Positions 16,148-24,956 of a stretch of 38,048 bases of DNA are shown in pieces (position 1 is the first letter of the stretch; each line of letters opens with the position of its first letter). The notes beneath the pieces were generated by a model. It was not told the DNA's origin. It searched no databases and was given only the letters and a program-made list of their open reading frames with translations. The stretch lies in assembly GCF_003096075.1 (NCBI RefSeq), contig NZ_CP015451.1, positions 1 to 38,048 on the forward strand, written 5' to 3'. Source of the stretch: Dietzia lutea. GTDB taxonomy: Bacteria > Actinomycetota > Actinomycetes > Mycobacteriales > Mycobacteriaceae. The position numbers were made by a program, and so were the translations under genes.

Positions 16148-16375
16148 CGGCTGTGGTCGGGCGGGCGCTGGGTGCGGGTCCACGACGACGGCGACTGGTC
16201 CACGATAATCGTGTTCGAGGGTCTGCTCACCGTCACCAACGCACTCATCACGTGGGACATCCCGCCGGGCACCCCGGCCGGCGAGTACCGGGTCGTGTAC
16301 ACCGCGTCGGGCCGCGGGCTCGACGGCCGCCTGTTCCCGGTTCGGGGGGAGAGCCGGGCCTTCGACGTGCGCTGA
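16148..16375 (+). pseudogene. Ceramidase C-terminal remnant (copy 3)
   Basis: Unchanged tail fragment, ending at TGA 16373-16375. Confidence 0.6.
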
Positions 16376-16436
16376 CGGCGACTCTGGGACACTGATACCG
16401 ACATTCGTTGCAGTTCCTAGTGAAAGGACAACGCCC

Positions 16437-17207
16437 GTGGACATCAAGGGTGCTTCCGTCATCGTCACCGGTGCCGCCTCCGGCCTGGGTAACGCCACCG
16501 CGCGTTCCTTCGCCGAGAAGGGCGCCGTCGTGTTCGGCCTCGACCTCCAGCAGTCGATCGACAAGGCCGTCGAGCAGGGCATCGACGAGGGCATCACCCT
16601 CATCGCCGCTGACGTGACCAGTGAGGACGACGTCAAGGCCGCCATCGCCCGCGCCACCGAGGCCGCACCGCTGCGCGTCGTCGTCAACTGCGCCGGCATC
16701 GCGCCCGGCCGCCCGCATCGTCTCCAAGAAGGGCGTCCACCGCGCTCGACCTGTTTCGAGACCTGCATCTCCGTGAACCTCGTGGGCACCTTCAACGTGC
16801 TGCGGCTGGCCGCCGAGGCCATGTCCACCCAGGACACCGTCGACGAGGACGGCCAGCGCGGCGTCATCATCAACACCGCGTCCGTCGCCGCGTACGAGGG
16901 CCAGGTCGGGCAGATCGCCTACGCCGCCTCGAAGGGCGGCGTCTACTCGATGGGCATCTGTGCCGCCCGCGACCTCGCGCAGTTCGGCATCCGGGTCAAC
17001 ACCATCGCCCCGGGCACCATCGAGACCCCGATGCTCAAGGGCCTGACCGAGGAGTTCCAGAAGTCCCTCGAGGCCGCGATCCCGTTCCCGTCGCGCCTCG
17101 GCCGCCCGTCGGACTACGCGCAGCTGGCCAACGCGATCGTCGAGCACGACTACCTCAACGGCGAGAGCTTCCGCATGGACGGCGCCCTGCGCATGGCGCC
17201 GCGCTAG
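16437..17207 (+). CDS. Short-chain dehydrogenase, locally frameshifted but still open (copy 3)
   Basis: 256 residues. Three single-base insertions (near 16704, 16741 and 16755) put the frame out and back in, so residues ~90-108 read [16 protein letters not shown] instead of the normal [15 protein letters not shown]. The cofactor motif, N113, S148, Y161 and K165 are all kept, with residues after the shift displaced by one. The scrambled stretch lies just after NCAG, in the alpha-4 region, so activity would be doubtful if the sequence is real. Three insertions within 55 bp that restore the frame by chance look like sequence error. Confidence 0.8.
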   Translation: MDIKGASVIVTGAASGLGNATARSFAEKGAVVFGLDLQQSIDKAVEQGIDEGITLIAADVTSEDDVKAAIARATEAAPLRVVVNCAGIAPGRPHRLQEGRPPRSTCFETCISVNLVGTFNVLRLAAEAMSTQDTVDEDGQRGVIINTASVAAYEGQVGQIAYAASKGGVYSMGICAARDLAQFGIRVNTIAPGTIETPMLKGLTEEFQKSLEAAIPFPSRLGRPSDYAQLANAIVEHDYLNGESFRMDGALRMAPR

Positions 17208-17270
17208 ACAGCGCGCTGCGCCAGAGGGACCGCCGCGCTAGACGAACCGCCGCGCCGCAGCGCTCCTGAT

Positions 17271-17311
17271 GACTGCAGGCCCGCCCCCGTCACGGGAGCG
17301 GGCCTGCAGTC
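17271..17311. terminator. Terminator hairpin, first (copy 3)
   Basis: Unchanged 14-bp stem. Confidence 0.8.
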
Positions 17312-17338
17312 GTAGGCGGGGGCGGGTATCAGCCGCGG

Positions 17339-17464
17339 CCGTTCCCGTCGCGCCTCGGCCGCCCGTCGGACTACGCGCAGCTGGCCAACGCGATCGTCGA
17401 GCACGACTACCTCAACGGCGAGAGCTTCCGCATGGACGGCGCCCTGCGCATGGCGCCGCGCTAG
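17339..17464 (+). pseudogene. Duplicated dehydrogenase tail (copy 3)
   Basis: Unchanged 41-codon tail with stop at 17462-17464. Confidence 0.9.
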
Positions 17465-17528
17465 ACAGCGCGCTGCGCCAGAGGGACCGCCGCGCTAGAC
17501 GAACCCGCCGCGCCGCAGCGCTCCTGAT

Positions 17529-17569
17529 GACTGCAGGCCCGCCCCCGTCACGGGAGCGGGCCTGCAGTC
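17529..17569. terminator. Terminator hairpin, second (copy 3)
   Basis: Unchanged 14-bp stem, shifted by the extra base at ~17505. Confidence 0.8.
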
Positions 17570-17586
17570 GTAGGCGGGGGCGGGTA

Positions 17587-18219
17587 TCAGCCGCGGCCGT
17601 TGTCGATCGCCGGGCCGGGGGCCGGCGGGGCCGGCGCGGGGGCCGGGGCGCCGGCGGGCGCGGGCAGGCCCGGCAGCGGCGGCAGGACGATGCCCGCGTC
17701 GAGCAGCGCCTGCTGGATCTGCGGCGCGAACGTGACGGCGGCGGCGACCGTCGCACCGACCAGCACGACCGGGATCAGGACGGCGGGGTCCTCGATGACG
17801 GTCGTCGCGCCGTCACCGATGCCGAGCGAGCCGGCGACGGGGGCGTAGAGCGGCGCGAGCGAGCCGGTGGTGGGCTCACCGATCAGCGCCGAGCCGGAGG
17901 TGTCCACGGATCCGGTGCCCTCGGCCGGAGTGAGGACGTCGACCGAGCCGTTGTCGGCGAGGGAGCCGGTCAGCGGCGCGAAGGAACCGGTGGTCGGCTC
18001 GCCGAGCAGGGTGGAACCGGACGTGTCGAGGGACCCCTCGCCGGTGGCGTTGTCCTCGGGGAAGATCTCCAGCGACCCGCCCTCGAGCGAATCGGAGACC
18101 AGGCCGAGGCTGCCGGAATCCAGGCCGCCGGTCTGGGCTCCTGCGACGCCGGGGAGACCGGCCATGGTGAGTGCGGCGGCGGCTGCGACGGCAGCGGCCT
18201 TGCGGGTGGTGAACGTCAT
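17587..18219 (-). CDS. Secreted Gly/Ser/Pro-rich protein (copy 3)
   Basis: Intact 210-residue copy of 4912-5544. Confidence 0.8.
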   Translation of the reverse strand: MTFTTRKAAAVAAAAALTMAGLPGVAGAQTGGLDSGSLGLVSDSLEGGSLEIFPEDNATGEGSLDTSGSTLLGEPTTGSFAPLTGSLADNGSVDVLTPAEGTGSVDTSGSALIGEPTTGSLAPLYAPVAGSLGIGDGATTVIEDPAVLIPVVLVGATVAAAVTFAPQIQQALLDAGIVLPPLPGLPAPAGAPAPAPAPPAPGPAIDNGRG

Positions 18220-18547
18220 CTTTACGTCTCCTCGGGTGGAAAGGGGTTCCCAGGCGCGGAGGCTCGTAGCCGGACCACCCCGGGTGGGGCCTGCCTGGCC
18301 CGCCAAAACGCTGTTACAACACCAACAGTGAGATGCGGACCACGCCTCACCTTATCCGTGGATTCAGGTGACATACGGCGTGAACTCAGTTAGATCTTAG
18401 TTAGATTAAGCGCCGAGATCCTTTCTCCCACACGGCGAGTGGGGAGCGCAGCGCCGTTTCGGGCCCCGCCGCGGTCGCTCGCCGCCGGACGGGCCGGCGC
18501 CGGGGCGGATAAGAGGACGCCGATACTCGCCGGTCACGGGCGCCGAC
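18220..18547. promoter_or_regulatory. Non-coding region (copy 3)
   Basis: Same as 5545-5872. The GTTAGAT direct repeats are at about 18389-18410. Confidence 0.4.
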
Positions 18548-20568
18548 TCAGCCCGAACCTCGTGATCCACTCCCGCACGGCCCGCGTGGCGCGGACGTCG
18601 TCCTCGTTGTAGGCGAGGATCCGCTCGCGCCCGGCGTCGCGTTCGACGCCCCGGGCCGCCTGCGCGTCCCGGTACCACCCGAGCGAGGCCTCACCGCCCG
18701 CCTCGGGATCCCGCCAGGTGAACCCGGCGACCGGCGCGACCACCTTGAGACCCAGGCCTGACGTGGAGACGAACTGGGTGGCGACGGCCTCGTGAACATC
18801 CACCCACAGTGGAGAGGAGATGAAGCGCCGCACCTCGGCGACGCCGGGGACCCCCTTGACGACGGCGAGGGTGCCCTCCGGACCGAACCTGCCCGCCGAG
18901 GAGAGGAGCCAGCCGTTCTCGGCGGCCCGTGAATAGCAGTACGCGCGGAACGAGCGCCCCTGCCCTGCCGCCCGGTCCCGTATCCCGGTGAGCCAGCGCC
19001 AGAATTCCGCGAACGCCCGCCCCTCGTCGGCGTCCGGCAGTCGGGACCACGTGACGAACGGCCGGTAGCCCTCATCCTCGAGCGGCCGCCCGTCCCGCAG
19101 GGTGAGCAGCGTGCCCCACAGGTAGGCGCCGTCGTCGAGGTGACTCTCGAGGTCGACGTCCACCTCGACGTCCGCCCGGGGGATCGTCGGCCGCGCCACC
19201 TTGGGCACCACGACCTCGCCGTCGCGGTGCGCCCGCGCGCGCAGGACCGCGTCGGAGTACGGCTCGCCGTTCCAGTCGGCCGGCCGGTCCGGCCCGGCCT
19301 CCGCGAGGTCCGCCACGGTGCGCATCCCCCGCGCCCTCAGGGGGCCCACCTGCCCACCGCCGACGACGAGACTCACGTCATCGGACAGGACCAGCCGGCC
19401 GCGACACCCCTCGACGGGCCCGTCCCGGTCCTCCCACCCCTCCCACCACGGGCAGGTGCGGCATTCGCCGATCCGGCTGGGCGCGGTGTCCAGCTCACCG
19501 CGCACCACCGCCAGTCTCGTGGCGTGGGTGCGGTCGGCCGGGTCGAGCACCGGCTCGAGGTCGTGCACCACCGCGCGCGCAGGACCGCGTCGGAGTACGG
19601 CTCGCCGTTCCAGTCGGCCGGCCGGTCCGGCCCGGCCTCCGCGAGGTCCGCCACGGTGCGCATCCCCCGCGCCCTCAGGGGGCCCACCTGCCCACCGCCG
19701 ACGACGAGACTCACGTCATCGGACAGGACCAGCCGGCCGCGACACCCCTCGACGGGCCCGTCCCGGTCCTCCCACCCCTCCCACCACGGGCAGGTGCGGC
19801 ATTCGCCGATCCGGCTGGGCGCGGTGTCCAGCTCACCGCGCACCACCGCCAGTCTCGTGGCGTGGGTGCGGTCGGCCGGGTCGAGCACCGGCTCGAGGTC
19901 GTGCACCACCGCCCGCGCCGACCCCAGCCCGAGCACCGCACCCACCGGGGACGACGCCGCGTGCCCCACCGCCTCGAGCAGACGCCACGCGTGGACGAGC
20001 CGGTCGAGGTCCGCCGGATGGCGCCGCACCCGCAGGGTCGGATCGGGCGCCGGCGCCCAGTCGAGCAGCCGCGTCACCGTCGCCGTCGACGACCCCTTCC
20101 CCCGCCGCGGGTCGACCACCTTGTGGTTGACCACCAACACCGGCGCGTACCCCCCGCCGGGCACGGCCGCCAACGTGCACCTCAGGCCCGCCCGGCCACT
20201 GCCCTCATCGGCGGGAAGGGCGGCGCCCCACACCAGAGCCGCCCCGTCGGCCAACGCCCGGAGGGTCACCTCCTCGTCGTCGTCACCCGGTACGTCCCCC
20301 GGCAGATCCGTCCAGTGGTCCCCCACCACGTCCACCACCGCGGCGTCGGGGGCGCGCGCCCGCCAGCGCGCGCTCCCTCAACCCCGCGCGGCGATCCGGC
20401 CGCCGCCATGGCCCGCAGCCGGACGCCCTCGTCGAGCGGCGCCGTCCGCCACCAACCCGGCCGGGCGTCGCGCTCCCGGGCCACGCGGTGCAGACATCTG
20501 GCCCCCGACGCCGGTCCCACCACCGCCGCGTCGGGGACCCGGCCCGTGGTGCGCTCGGCGTCCTCCAT
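18534..20568 (-). pseudogene. TM0106-family nuclease (units 3/4), frameshifted
   Basis: An extra C near 18552 moves the last codons out of frame, so the protein ends ITRFGLSRRP and stops at 18534 instead of 18548. The 338-bp duplication and two extra G bases near 20350 and 20399 break the N-terminal half. The DEDD-like domain is otherwise readable in one frame from ~19571 leftward. Confidence 0.8.
19233..19908. repeat. 338-bp direct duplication in nuclease (copy 4)
   Basis: Arms 19233-19570 and 19571-19908, unchanged even though the rest of this unit is badly altered. Confidence 0.95.
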
Positions 20569-20679
20569 CGCCGTCCATCATGGCCCAGCCGCGCAGCGGA
20601 CGACGGTCCGGTCCTCAGCGCCAGGCGATTCGCCTAGGCTGGGGATCTGATGATCGCGACGAGAGAAGGATCGACGCCC

Positions 20680-21521
20680 ATGGGCAAGCTGACGACCTAC
20701 CGCGACAAGCGTGCCGGACTCCGGGCCCATGCCGCGGCGCTCAAGTCCACCGCCATGACCGAGGCCAAGCTCGCGGCCAAGGAGACCCGCAAGCAGGCCA
20801 GGGAGGCCCACCGCGTGGAACTGGCGGAGGCCAAGAAGCGCGCCAAGCTCGAGGGCAAGAACGCCGACCGCAAGGCCAAGCGCGAGGAGAAGCGCGCCGA
20901 GAAGCAGAACAAGCTCGACCGCAAGGCCGCAAAGCGGGACCGCAAGGCCGAGAAGGTCCACGCCAAGGAGGAGCGCAAGACCATCAAGCGTGAGGCCAAG
21001 ATTCTGGCGAAGGACCGGAAGCTCGCCGAGAAGATCGACGCCGCCGGCCGCAAGCACGAGTACCAGCTGGCCGAGATGGAGCTCGACAAGCTCAAGGGCA
21101 CCAGCTGGGCAAGGACGACGTGCAACGTTGGCTGAACATGGCCAAGGTCGCCACCCCGGTCCTGCTGCCGCTGGTCTACAAGGTCGTGTCCAACGCGCAG
21201 AGCTCCGACAAGACCGCCGAGGCGGCGGGGTCGACCTCAAGGCAGCCGGCATCAACGCCACCGGCATCAACGCCACCGGCCCCGCCGCCGCCCTGGGTGC
21301 GCGGATCGTCCGCCTCGACGGGCTCGAGACGAGCCGCGGTGGCGAGCGGAGGTCAAGGATTTCGTCGCCTCCACCCGCACGCGCCTGACCGACCTGCGCA
21401 CGGCCGTCGAGACCGCCGAGACCACGCCCACCGCCAGCGGCGCGAGACCACGCCCACCGCCCAGCGGCGCGAGATCCACTCCTCGATCTCCGGCGAACTC
21501 GACCGAGTGAACAAGGCGTGA
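20680..21521 (+). pseudogene. Coiled-coil DUF6474-like gene, broken (copy 4)
   Basis: The coiled-coil part reads normally to residue ~141. A lost A near 21103 (CACCAGCTGGG) then shifts the frame. Further changes are a lost C near 21222, a 15-bp duplication at ~21248-21277, loss of 11 bp near 21316, a ~29-bp duplication near 21430, and loss of the last ~27 bp before GGCGTGA. The GTGA overlap with the next gene survives. Confidence 0.85.
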
Positions 21522-22196
21522 CCCAGCTGCGTGGGCGTCTGGCCTCCGTCGCGGTGGCGGCCGCGTTGCTCGGCGGCGCGACCGCACCCGCCGTGATGCT
21601 CGCGCCCGTCGCGGCCGCGCACTCCGTGCTGATCTCCGTCGACCCGGAGGACGGCTCACAGCTCGACACGGCGCCCGAGCAGATCGTGTTGATCTTCAAC
21701 GAGGAGGTCAACCAGAACTTCGCCTCCGTCGCCGTCACCGCGGTGATGACCGGACCAATCGCGTGACCGGCGAGCCGATGGTCGACGGCGAGACCGTCAC
21801 CGCCCGCGTGACCGGCGAGCCGATGGTCGACGGCGAGACCGTCGGCTATCGCGTCACCTCGGCCGACGGGCACGTCGTGAGCGGGTCCTCGGTGTTCACC
21901 GTCGCCGACGGGCACGTCGTGAGCGGGTCCTCGGTGTTCACCGTCGCCGATGCCGAGGGCGGTGGCGAGGCTGAGGGAGGTGCCGGGGCTGAGGATTCCG
22001 ATGCTGGCGGTGCCACGGTTCCGACGCCGGGTGGCGAGTCGGCGGACGCCGATGCGACCGAGGCCGACGTCGCGACGAGACCTCCGGAGAGAGCTCCGGG
22101 GTCAATCCCGTGATCTGGGTGGTCGGCGGCCTGGCCGTCCTGCTCATCGGCGGCGCGTTCGTGCTGCTGCGCCGGGGTGGCGGCAGCGGCAGCTGA
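21518..22196 (+). pseudogene. CopC-family gene, broken (copy 4)
   Basis: The signal peptide and first strands are normal, then a lost base near 21741 shifts the frame. A 45-bp duplication (21763 and 21808), a deletion rejoining at ACCGTC (~21838), a 42-bp duplication (21862 and 21904) and a deletion in the acidic linker (~21960) follow, with more 1-nt losses near 22018 and 22072. The membrane helix codons survive out of phase. Confidence 0.85.
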
Positions 22197-22247
22197 CTGA
22201 CGGTCGGGGGGCAACGAGCCGCCGACCGGGGCCTCCGCCCGCTCTTC

Positions 22248-22474
22248 GCAGCCGCACGCCTCCCTGGCGTCTCGCTCCTGAGGATGGCGTCTCGCTCCCC
22301 AGCCTCCCGGCAGCCGCACGTCTCCCTGGCGTCTCGCTCCTGAGGATGGCGTCTCGCTCCCCCAGCCTCCCGGCAGCCGCACGCCTCCCTGGCGTCTCGC
22401 TCCTGCGGATGGCGTCTCGCTCCCCCAGCCTCCCGGCAGCCGCACGCCTCCCTGGCGTCTCGCTCCTGCGGATG
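22248..22474 (+). repeat. 63-bp tandem repeat array, expanded to 3.6 units (copy 4)
   Basis: Units start at 22248, 22310, 22373 and 22436. One unit is 62 bp through loss of a C. The added unit carries the CTGCGGATG end of the normal last unit followed by GCGTCTCGC, so it arose by slippage between repeats. All other copies have 2.6 units. Confidence 0.88.
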
Positions 22475-22499
22475 TACGCGGCACACACAGCCGCTCCTC

Positions 22500-22545
22500 A
22501 ACATGGCGTCTCGCCCACCCTTCGGTGCAGGCGAGACGCCATGTT
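22500..22545 (+). terminator. Long hairpin after copC (copy 4)
   Basis: Perfect 16-bp stem, unchanged despite damage on both sides. Confidence 0.7.
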
Positions 22546-22551
22546 GGCGGG

Positions 22552-22728
22552 CGGCTGTGGTCGGCGGGCGCTGGGTGCGGGTCCACGACGACGGCGACTG
22601 GTCCACGATAATCGTGTTCGAGGGTCTGCTCACCGTCACCAACGCACTCATCACGTGGGACATCCGCCGGGCTCGACGGCCGCCTGTTCCCGGTTCGGGG
22701 GGAGAGCCGGGCCTTCGACGTGCGCTGA
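22552..22728 (+). pseudogene. Ceramidase C-terminal remnant, further deleted (copy 4)
   Basis: About 47 bp are missing near 22667 (after GGGACATCC), removing most of the TWDIPPGTPAGEYR strand pair, and a G is lost near 22564. The end, TGA 22726-22728, is kept. Confidence 0.6.
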
Positions 22729-22740
22729 CGGCGACTCTGG

Positions 22741-22844
22741 GACACTGATACCGACATTCGTTGCAGTTCCTAGTGAAAGGACAACGCCCGTGGACACTGA
22801 TACCGACATTCGTTGCAGTTCCTAGTGAAAGGACAACGCCCGTG
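22741..22844 (+). repeat. 52-bp duplication of the dehydrogenase leader (copy 4)
   Basis: The stretch containing the ribosome site is present twice (starting 22741 and 22793), joined at GGACA. It puts a second AAAGGA and GTG upstream of the true start. Confidence 0.85.
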
Positions 22845-23592
22845 GACATCAAGGGTGCTTCCGTCATCGTCACCGGTGCGCCGTCGTGTTCGGCCTCGAC
22901 CTCCAGCAGTCGATCGACAAGGCCGTCGAGCAGGGCATCGACGAGGGCATCACCCTCATCGCCGCTGACGTGACCAGTGAGGACGACGTCAGGCCGCCAT
23001 CGCCCGCGCCACCGAGGCCGCACCGCTGCGCGTCGTCGTCAAGGCCGCCATCGCCCGCGCCACCGAGGCCGCACCGCTGCGCGTCGTCGTCAACTGCGCC
23101 GGCATCGCGCCGGCCGCCGCATCGTCTCCGTGAACCTCGTGGGCACCTTCAACGTGCTGCGGCTGGCCGCCGAGGCCATGTCCACCCAGGACACCGTCGA
23201 CGAGGACGGCCAGCGCGGCGTCATCATCAACACCGCGTCCGTCGCCGCGTACGAGGGCCAGCGCGGCGTCATCATCAACACCGCGTCCGTCGCCGCGTAC
23301 GAGGGCCAGGTCGGGCAGATCGCCTACGCCGCCTCGAAGGGCGGCGTCTACTCGATGGCATCTGTGCCGCCCGCGACCTCGCGCAGTTCGGCATCCGGGT
23401 CAACACCATCGCCCCGGGCACCATCGAGACCCCGATGCTCAAGGGCCTGACCGAGGAGTTCCAGAAGTCCTCGAGGCCGCGATCCCGTCGGACTACGCGC
23501 CTCGGCCGCCCGTCGGACTACGCGCAGCTGGCCAACGCGATCGTCGAGCACGACTACTCAACGGCGAGAGCTTCCGCATGGCGCCGCGCTAG
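22842..23592 (+). pseudogene. Short-chain dehydrogenase, broken (copy 4)
   Basis: The start and first residues are normal, but the Rossmann motif TGAASGLG is lost in a deletion at ~22878. A ~51-bp duplication (22992 and 23043), a deletion near 23119 that removes residues ~93-110, a 48-bp duplication (23211 and 23259) and several 1-nt losses follow. No long correct frame remains. Stop TAG is at 23590-23592. Confidence 0.85.
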
Positions 23593-23655
23593 ACAGCGCG
23601 CTGCGCCAGAGGGACCGCCGCGCTAGACGAACCGCCGCGCCGCAGCGCTCCTGAT

Positions 23656-23696
23656 GACTGCAGGCCCGCCCCCGTCACGGGAGCGGGCCTGCAGTC
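23656..23696. terminator. Terminator hairpin, first (copy 4)
   Basis: The 14-bp stem is intact, followed by an extra partial copy of its 3' arm. Confidence 0.75.
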
Positions 23697-23745
23697 GTAG
23701 GCGGGGCGGGCCTGCAGTCGTAGCGGGGGCGGGTATCAGCCGCGG

Positions 23746-23856
23746 CCGTTCCCGTCGCGCCTCGGCCGCCCGTCGGACTACGCGATCGTCGAGCACGACT
23801 ACCTCAACGGCGAGAGCTTCCGCATGGACGGCGCCCTGCGCATGGCGCCGCGCTAG
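23746..23856 (+). pseudogene. Duplicated dehydrogenase tail, shortened (copy 4)
   Basis: The tail lacks the 15 bp around QLANA. Stop TAG is at 23854-23856. Confidence 0.8.
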
Positions 23857-23919
23857 ACAGCGCGCTGCGCCAGAGGGACCGCCGCGCTAGACGAACCGCC
23901 GCGCCGCAGCGCTCCTGAT

Positions 23920-23959
23920 GACTGCAGGCCGCCCCCGTCACGGGAGCGGGCCTGCAGTC
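23920..23959. terminator. Terminator hairpin, second (copy 4)
   Basis: One C is lost from the 5' arm, leaving a stem with a one-base bulge. An extra partial 3' arm follows it. Confidence 0.7.
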
Positions 23960-23998
23960 GTAGGCGGGGCGGGCCTGCAGTCGTAGCGGGGGCGGGTA

Positions 23999-24628
23999 TC
24001 AGCCGCGGCCGGGGGCCGGCGGGGCCGGCGCGGGGGCCGGGCGCCGGCGCGGGGGCCGGGGCGCCGGCGGGCGCGGGCAGGCCCGGCAGCGGCGGCAGGA
24101 CGATGCCCGCGTCGAGCAGCGCCTGCTGGATCTGCGGCGCGAACGTGACGGCGGCGGCGACCGTCGCACCGACCAGCACGACCGGGATCAGGACGGCGGG
24201 GTCTCGATGACGGTCGTCGCGCCGTCACCGATGCCGAGCGAGCCGGCGACGGGGGCGTTAGAGCGGCGCGAGCGGCCGGTGGTGGGCTCACCGATCCGGC
24301 CGAGCCGGAGGTGTCCACGGATCCGGTGCCCTCGGCCGGAGTGAGGACGTCGACCGAGCCGTTGTCGGCGAGGGGCCGGTCAGCGGCGCGAAGGAACCGG
24401 TGGTCGGCTCGCCGAGCAGGGTGGAACCGGACGTGTCGAGGACCCCTCGCCCGGTGGCGTTGTCCTCGGGGAAGATCTCCAGCGACCCGCCCTCGAGCGA
24501 ATCGGAGACCAGCCGAGGCTGCCGGAATCCAGGCCGCCGGTCTGGGCTCCTGCGACGCCGGGGAGACCGGCCATGGTGAGTGCGGCGGCGGCTGCGACGG
24601 CAGCGGCCTTGCGGGTGGTGAACGTCAT
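23999..24628 (-). pseudogene. Secreted Gly/Ser/Pro-rich protein gene, broken (copy 4)
   Basis: The start, ribosome site and signal peptide are intact. Frameshifts (for example near 24513, 24440, 24375, 24259 and 24203) break the middle, and the Pro/Ala tail has a local duplication at ~24040-24060. The usual tail DNGRG codons are deleted. Confidence 0.85.
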
Positions 24629-24956
24629 CTTTACGTCTCCTCGGGTGGAAAGGGGTTCCCAGGCGCGGAGGCTCGTAGCCGGACCACCCCGGGTGGGGCC
24701 TGCCTGGCCCGCCAAAACGCTGTTACAACACCAACAGTGAGATGCGGACCACGCCTCACCTTATCCGTGGATTCAGGTGACATACGGCGTGAACTCAGTT
24801 AGATCTTAGTTAGATTAAGCGCCGAGATCCTTTCTCCCACACGGCGAGTGGGGAGCGCAGCGCCGTTTCGGGCCCCGCCGCGGTCGCTCGCCGCCGGACG
24901 GGCCGGCGCCGGGGCGGATAAGAGGACGCCGATACTCGCCGGTCACGGGCGCCGAC
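24629..24956. promoter_or_regulatory. Non-coding region (copy 4)
   Basis: Same sequence as 5545-5872, apparently unaltered, including the GTTAGAT repeats at ~24798-24819. Confidence 0.4.

Larger units (their letters stand above)
17082..17596. repeat. 257-bp direct duplication (copy 3)
   Basis: Arms 17082-17338 and 17339-17596. The second arm has one extra C near 17505. Confidence 0.93.
12669..19010. repeat. Tandem unit, copy 3 of 6 (6342 bp)
   Basis: Differs from copies 1-2 by eight single-base insertions (near 13047, 13570, 14010, 16704, 16741, 16755, 17505 and 18552) that fully account for its +8 bp, plus one C to G at 13960. Most extra bases extend short runs of C, G, A or T. Confidence 0.97.
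23485..24008. repeat. 257-bp direct duplication, altered (copy 4)
   Basis: Arms roughly 23485-23745 and 23746-24008, each with its own small indels. Both contain an extra short repeat of the terminator's 3' half (GCGGGCCTGCAGTCGTAG). Confidence 0.8.
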
